Origin: Nostoc sp. NMS7
Lineage (GTDB): Bacteria; Cyanobacteriota; Cyanobacteriia; Cyanobacteriales; Nostocaceae
DNA: 51,760 nt
Assembly: GCF_017115085.1 (NCBI RefSeq)
Contig: NZ_JABXKJ010000060.1
Coordinates: forward strand, 1 to 51,760
Reading direction: 5' to 3'
The translations under genes and the position numbers were made by a program. The notes beneath the pieces are model-generated. The model worked only from the letters and a program-made list of their open reading frames with translations. It was not told the origin of the DNA and ran no database searches. This document shows positions 49,827-51,760 of this stretch, one piece after another (the first letter of the stretch is position 1; every line of letters begins with the position of its first letter).

Positions 49827-51233
49827 ATGAATAATTCAGGTGCATTCACCAAACTACGTCCTCTAAGTTTATTAAGACAGTTATCCAATTGCTCCGACAG
49901 TACTTGTTTACAAGCATTAAGTAACTCAGTTTCTTGGTCGATTTACTTAGAACAGGGTAAAATAACCTACGCTACCCATTCAGTGGAACCATTTGATCGA
50001 TTAGAACGTCATTTGCGTCGCCTCAGCCACCAAATTCCACTACTTACTAGTGAGGTTCGTGTTCAATTACGTCTGATGTTTGAACCTGATTTACACAATC
50101 AGTTAATCGAACATAATAGCAATTCCATCAGCCACCCTCCTGAATATCAGGCTATATTCTGGCTTGTTAGTCAAGAACATCTACATTCTACACAAGCAGC
50201 AATGCTGGTTCAAGAATTAGTTAAAGAGGTGATTGAATCATTTTTGCTCATCAAGGAAGGTACTTATCAATTAACAGAACCACTGAATAGAATGCCAAAA
50301 AATTGTCGTCTAGATGTAGAAAAAATTCTCGAATGTTGCCAAGCGCGATTACAGAATTGGCAGGCTTTTGTTCCCCAAATTTCTTCTCCTTATCAACGTC
50401 CATATCTGTTGATTAACAGCAAACTTGAGGAAAAAGATTTACCAAACCTCCAGCCACATTTAACTAATTGGATGAAGGGTTTTAGCCTGCGTCATCTGGC
50501 TGTAATTTTGAATCAAGATGAAATTCAACTGGTTGGCGATTTATACCCTTACATAGTTAATGGTGCGATTATCTTGCATGAACCTGATCCACCATTTGAT
50601 AGATTACCAAAGATTTTTGAGCAGCGATATCTACGACGGGCTACGCCGGAGCTTTTCTCAAAATCAATTATAGACTTAGTTCACAGCAAAGAAAAACTAA
50701 GTATCATCCTCAACTCTTACGCAGTTATTTCTGAAGAGAATATAGTTCCTGTTCAGCGATTACGACAGATTTCTGCTCCTCCAAAAGCAAACTTTCAGGA
50801 ACCAACAATATCAAATAACATAAATCCTGCTTCCCAAAGAGTAACGGCTGCTACTGTAACGGCAGAAAAAGTCCACAAAATCGTTTCTGTAGATGATAGC
50901 CGCACAATTCTCAAAGAAATTAGCTATTTCTTAGAAAATGAAAATTTTTCTGTAGTGACTATCAACGATCCAATAAAAGCCGTTTTGTCAATTATAAGGC
51001 ACAAACCGGACTTAATTTTGCTGGATTTAAACATGGTAGGAATCGATGGTTATGAGTTGTGTCGAATTATACGAAATAATTCAATATTTAAGAGGACTCC
51101 GATCATTTTCGTCACTGGGAATAAAGGAATTATAGACCAAGTAAAAGCGAGATTAGTAGGGGCATCTGGATATCTGACTAAACCGTTTACTCGCACCGAA
51201 TTACTGAAAATGGTCTTTATGCATTTGACTTAA
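49827..51233 (+). CDS. PatA-type response regulator (PATAN + REC)
   Basis: This protein has the PatA layout. From residue 1 (MNNSGAFTKLRPLSLLRQLS) to about 100 is a PATAN/DUF4388-like N-terminal domain (LSNSVSWSIYLEQGKITYAT), then a long linker, and at about 348-468 a receiver domain: KIVSVDDSRTILKEI, the phosphoacceptor Asp in LILLDLNMVGIDGYELC, the Thr of FVTGNKG and the Lys in YLTKPFTRTELLKM. There is no output domain after REC. PatA controls heterocyst spacing and relatives act in phototaxis. I start at ATG 49827; the TTG at 49728 is less likely. An 18-bp repeat shared with a glycosyltransferase gene is embedded at 50638-50655. Confidence 0.88.
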   Translation: MNNSGAFTKLRPLSLLRQLSNCSDSTCLQALSNSVSWSIYLEQGKITYATHSVEPFDRLERHLRRLSHQIPLLTSEVRVQLRLMFEPDLHNQLIEHNSNSISHPPEYQAIFWLVSQEHLHSTQAAMLVQELVKEVIESFLLIKEGTYQLTEPLNRMPKNCRLDVEKILECCQARLQNWQAFVPQISSPYQRPYLLINSKLEEKDLPNLQPHLTNWMKGFSLRHLAVILNQDEIQLVGDLYPYIVNGAIILHEPDPPFDRLPKIFEQRYLRRATPELFSKSIIDLVHSKEKLSIILNSYAVISEENIVPVQRLRQISAPPKANFQEPTISNNINPASQRVTAATVTAEKVHKIVSVDDSRTILKEISYFLENENFSVVTINDPIKAVLSIIRHKPDLILLDLNMVGIDGYELCRIIRNNSIFKRTPIIFVTGNKGIIDQVKARLVGASGYLTKPFTRTELLKMVFMHLT

Positions 51234-51272
51234 ATTAAGCACAAAATATTTCGTAATTAGAAGAATTTGCAG

Positions 51273-51473
51273 ATGGCTACTAATCTAGAAATTGACGAAA
51301 ACTTAATTAAGGAAGCTCTCGAACTTGGTGGTCATCCAACTAAGGATGCTGTTGTTGAAGAGGCATTGCGAGAGTATGTACAGCGTCGAAAGCAACTGAA
51401 AATTCTGGAGTTATTTGGTACGATTGAATACGACGATGATTATGACTACAAGCAACAGCGTCGGAGTCGATGA
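51273..51473 (+). CDS. VapB-family antitoxin
   Basis: This short protein (66 aa) starts MATNLEIDENLIKEALELGG and continues HPTKDAVVEEALREYVQRRK, the ribbon-helix-helix DNA-binding part common to VapB antitoxins of the type II system; the acidic tail (TIEYDDDYDY) is the toxin-binding part. The next ATG overlaps its stop (ATGA), so translation is coupled to the toxin gene. It normally represses its own operon together with VapC. The upstream TTG at 51267 adds two residues and is not needed. Confidence 0.85.
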   Translation: MATNLEIDENLIKEALELGGHPTKDAVVEEALREYVQRRKQLKILELFGTIEYDDDYDYKQQRRSR

Positions 51474-51661
51474 AAGTCATTGTTGATACTTCAGTTTGGT
51501 CTTTAGCTCTCAGACGCAATTATAAAGTTGACGACTCACCCCATGTTGCAGTGTTGCAAGAATTAGTTACTAATGGTCGAGTTGCTTTGCTGGGTGCTGT
51601 CCGGCAAGAGATACTCTCAGGTATTCGTGACACCAACCAATACAATCGGCTGAAAAATTAG
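51470..51661 (+). pseudogene. Truncated VapC PIN-domain toxin
   Basis: The frame begins VIVDTSVWSLALRRN with the first PIN Asp and has RQEILSGIRDTNQYNRLKN with the conserved Glu, but stops after 63 residues, less than half the usual length of about 130. The second half with the remaining catalytic acidic residues is missing. The stop is formed where a repeat begins (51661-51695), which has a near-identical inverted copy at the left window edge. The toxin is therefore probably inactive, and its antitoxin survives. Confidence 0.8.
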
Positions 51662-51695
51662 GTTCTTCAGTACTTGTTATGCTAAATTATTAGTT
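51661..51695. repeat. Element end interrupting vapC (right edge)
   Basis: Reverse complement of this sequence matches 19-53 at 31 of 35 positions. It abuts the last in-frame codon of the truncated vapC, so it marks where an element entered or where a deletion ended. The sequence beyond (to 51760) is AT-rich without a visible gene. Confidence 0.6.
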
Positions 51696-51760
51696 ACAAA
51701 TTCAAAAGGATATTAAAAATTGTATTAAAAAATTACTAAAAGCATTGCAATTATTGACAT

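Overview
The window looks like chromosome from a filamentous, heterocyst-forming cyanobacterium (Nostoc/Anabaena group). The evidence is frequent HIP1 octamers (GCGATCGC), moderate-to-low GC, intergenic spacers full of Nostoc-type palindromic repeats, and a long minus-strand gene run matching the heterocyst envelope polysaccharide (HEP) island known from Anabaena PCC 7120, including recognisable hepA and hepC. No rRNA, tRNA or CRISPR array was found.

Layout. (1) 1-6.2 kb: an unknown small protein, an NADPH-dependent FMN reductase, the frameshifted tail of an SDR gene, a threonine-aldolase-like PLP enzyme, and an MlaF/MlaD-type (MCE) lipid transport pair. (2) 6.2-11.5 kb: a tightly coupled plus-strand cassette of surface-sugar genes: epimerase, a fused 2OG-Fe(II) oxygenase/FemAB-like acyltransferase, a Gfo/Idh/MocA oxidoreductase, a second SDR with a substituted YxxxK motif, and a glycosyltransferase cut off after about 16 codons. 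It is bracketed by an identical 43-bp piece of an IS transposase gene and is nearly free of HIP1, so it is probably acquired. (3) 11.8-16.7 kb: a NahK-like kinase plus a DOMON-like protein, a repeat-rich spacer with a 21-bp tandem array, then an ATP-grasp enzyme and an SDR. (4) 16.9-45.0 kb, all minus strand: a GMC oxidoreductase followed by the HEP island. The island has many glycosyltransferases, a Wzy/WaaL-like membrane protein, the ABC exporter HepA, the sugar-transferase-like HepC, a Wzc-like BY-kinase homologue, and nucleotide-sugar genes (RfbF, SDR, C-methyltransferase, RmlC-like epimerase, SAF-domain dehydrogenase, PhyH-like dioxygenase, LhgO-like oxidase). (5) 45.3-49.1 kb: a vWA / PP2C / atypical kinase-TPR triad of the TerY-P type. 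(6) 49.8-51.7 kb: a PatA-type PATAN-REC response regulator and a vapBC pair whose toxin is truncated.

How it fits together. RfbF would activate a hexose as a CDP-sugar. The SDR, methyltransferase, epimerase and oxidoreductases would turn it into an unusual, possibly C-methyl-branched, sugar. The glycosyltransferases would build a lipid-linked repeat unit. HepA, with the polymerase-like and Wzc-like proteins, would move and polymerise it into the heterocyst polysaccharide layer. No Wzx-type flippase is visible, which suggests HepA may play that role. The kinase/phosphatase triad and PatA-like regulator next to the island are candidate regulators, by position only. The two window edges carry 35-bp near-identical sequences in opposite orientation, and the right-hand copy interrupts vapC. 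Family names come from motif recognition and memory, not from database searches.
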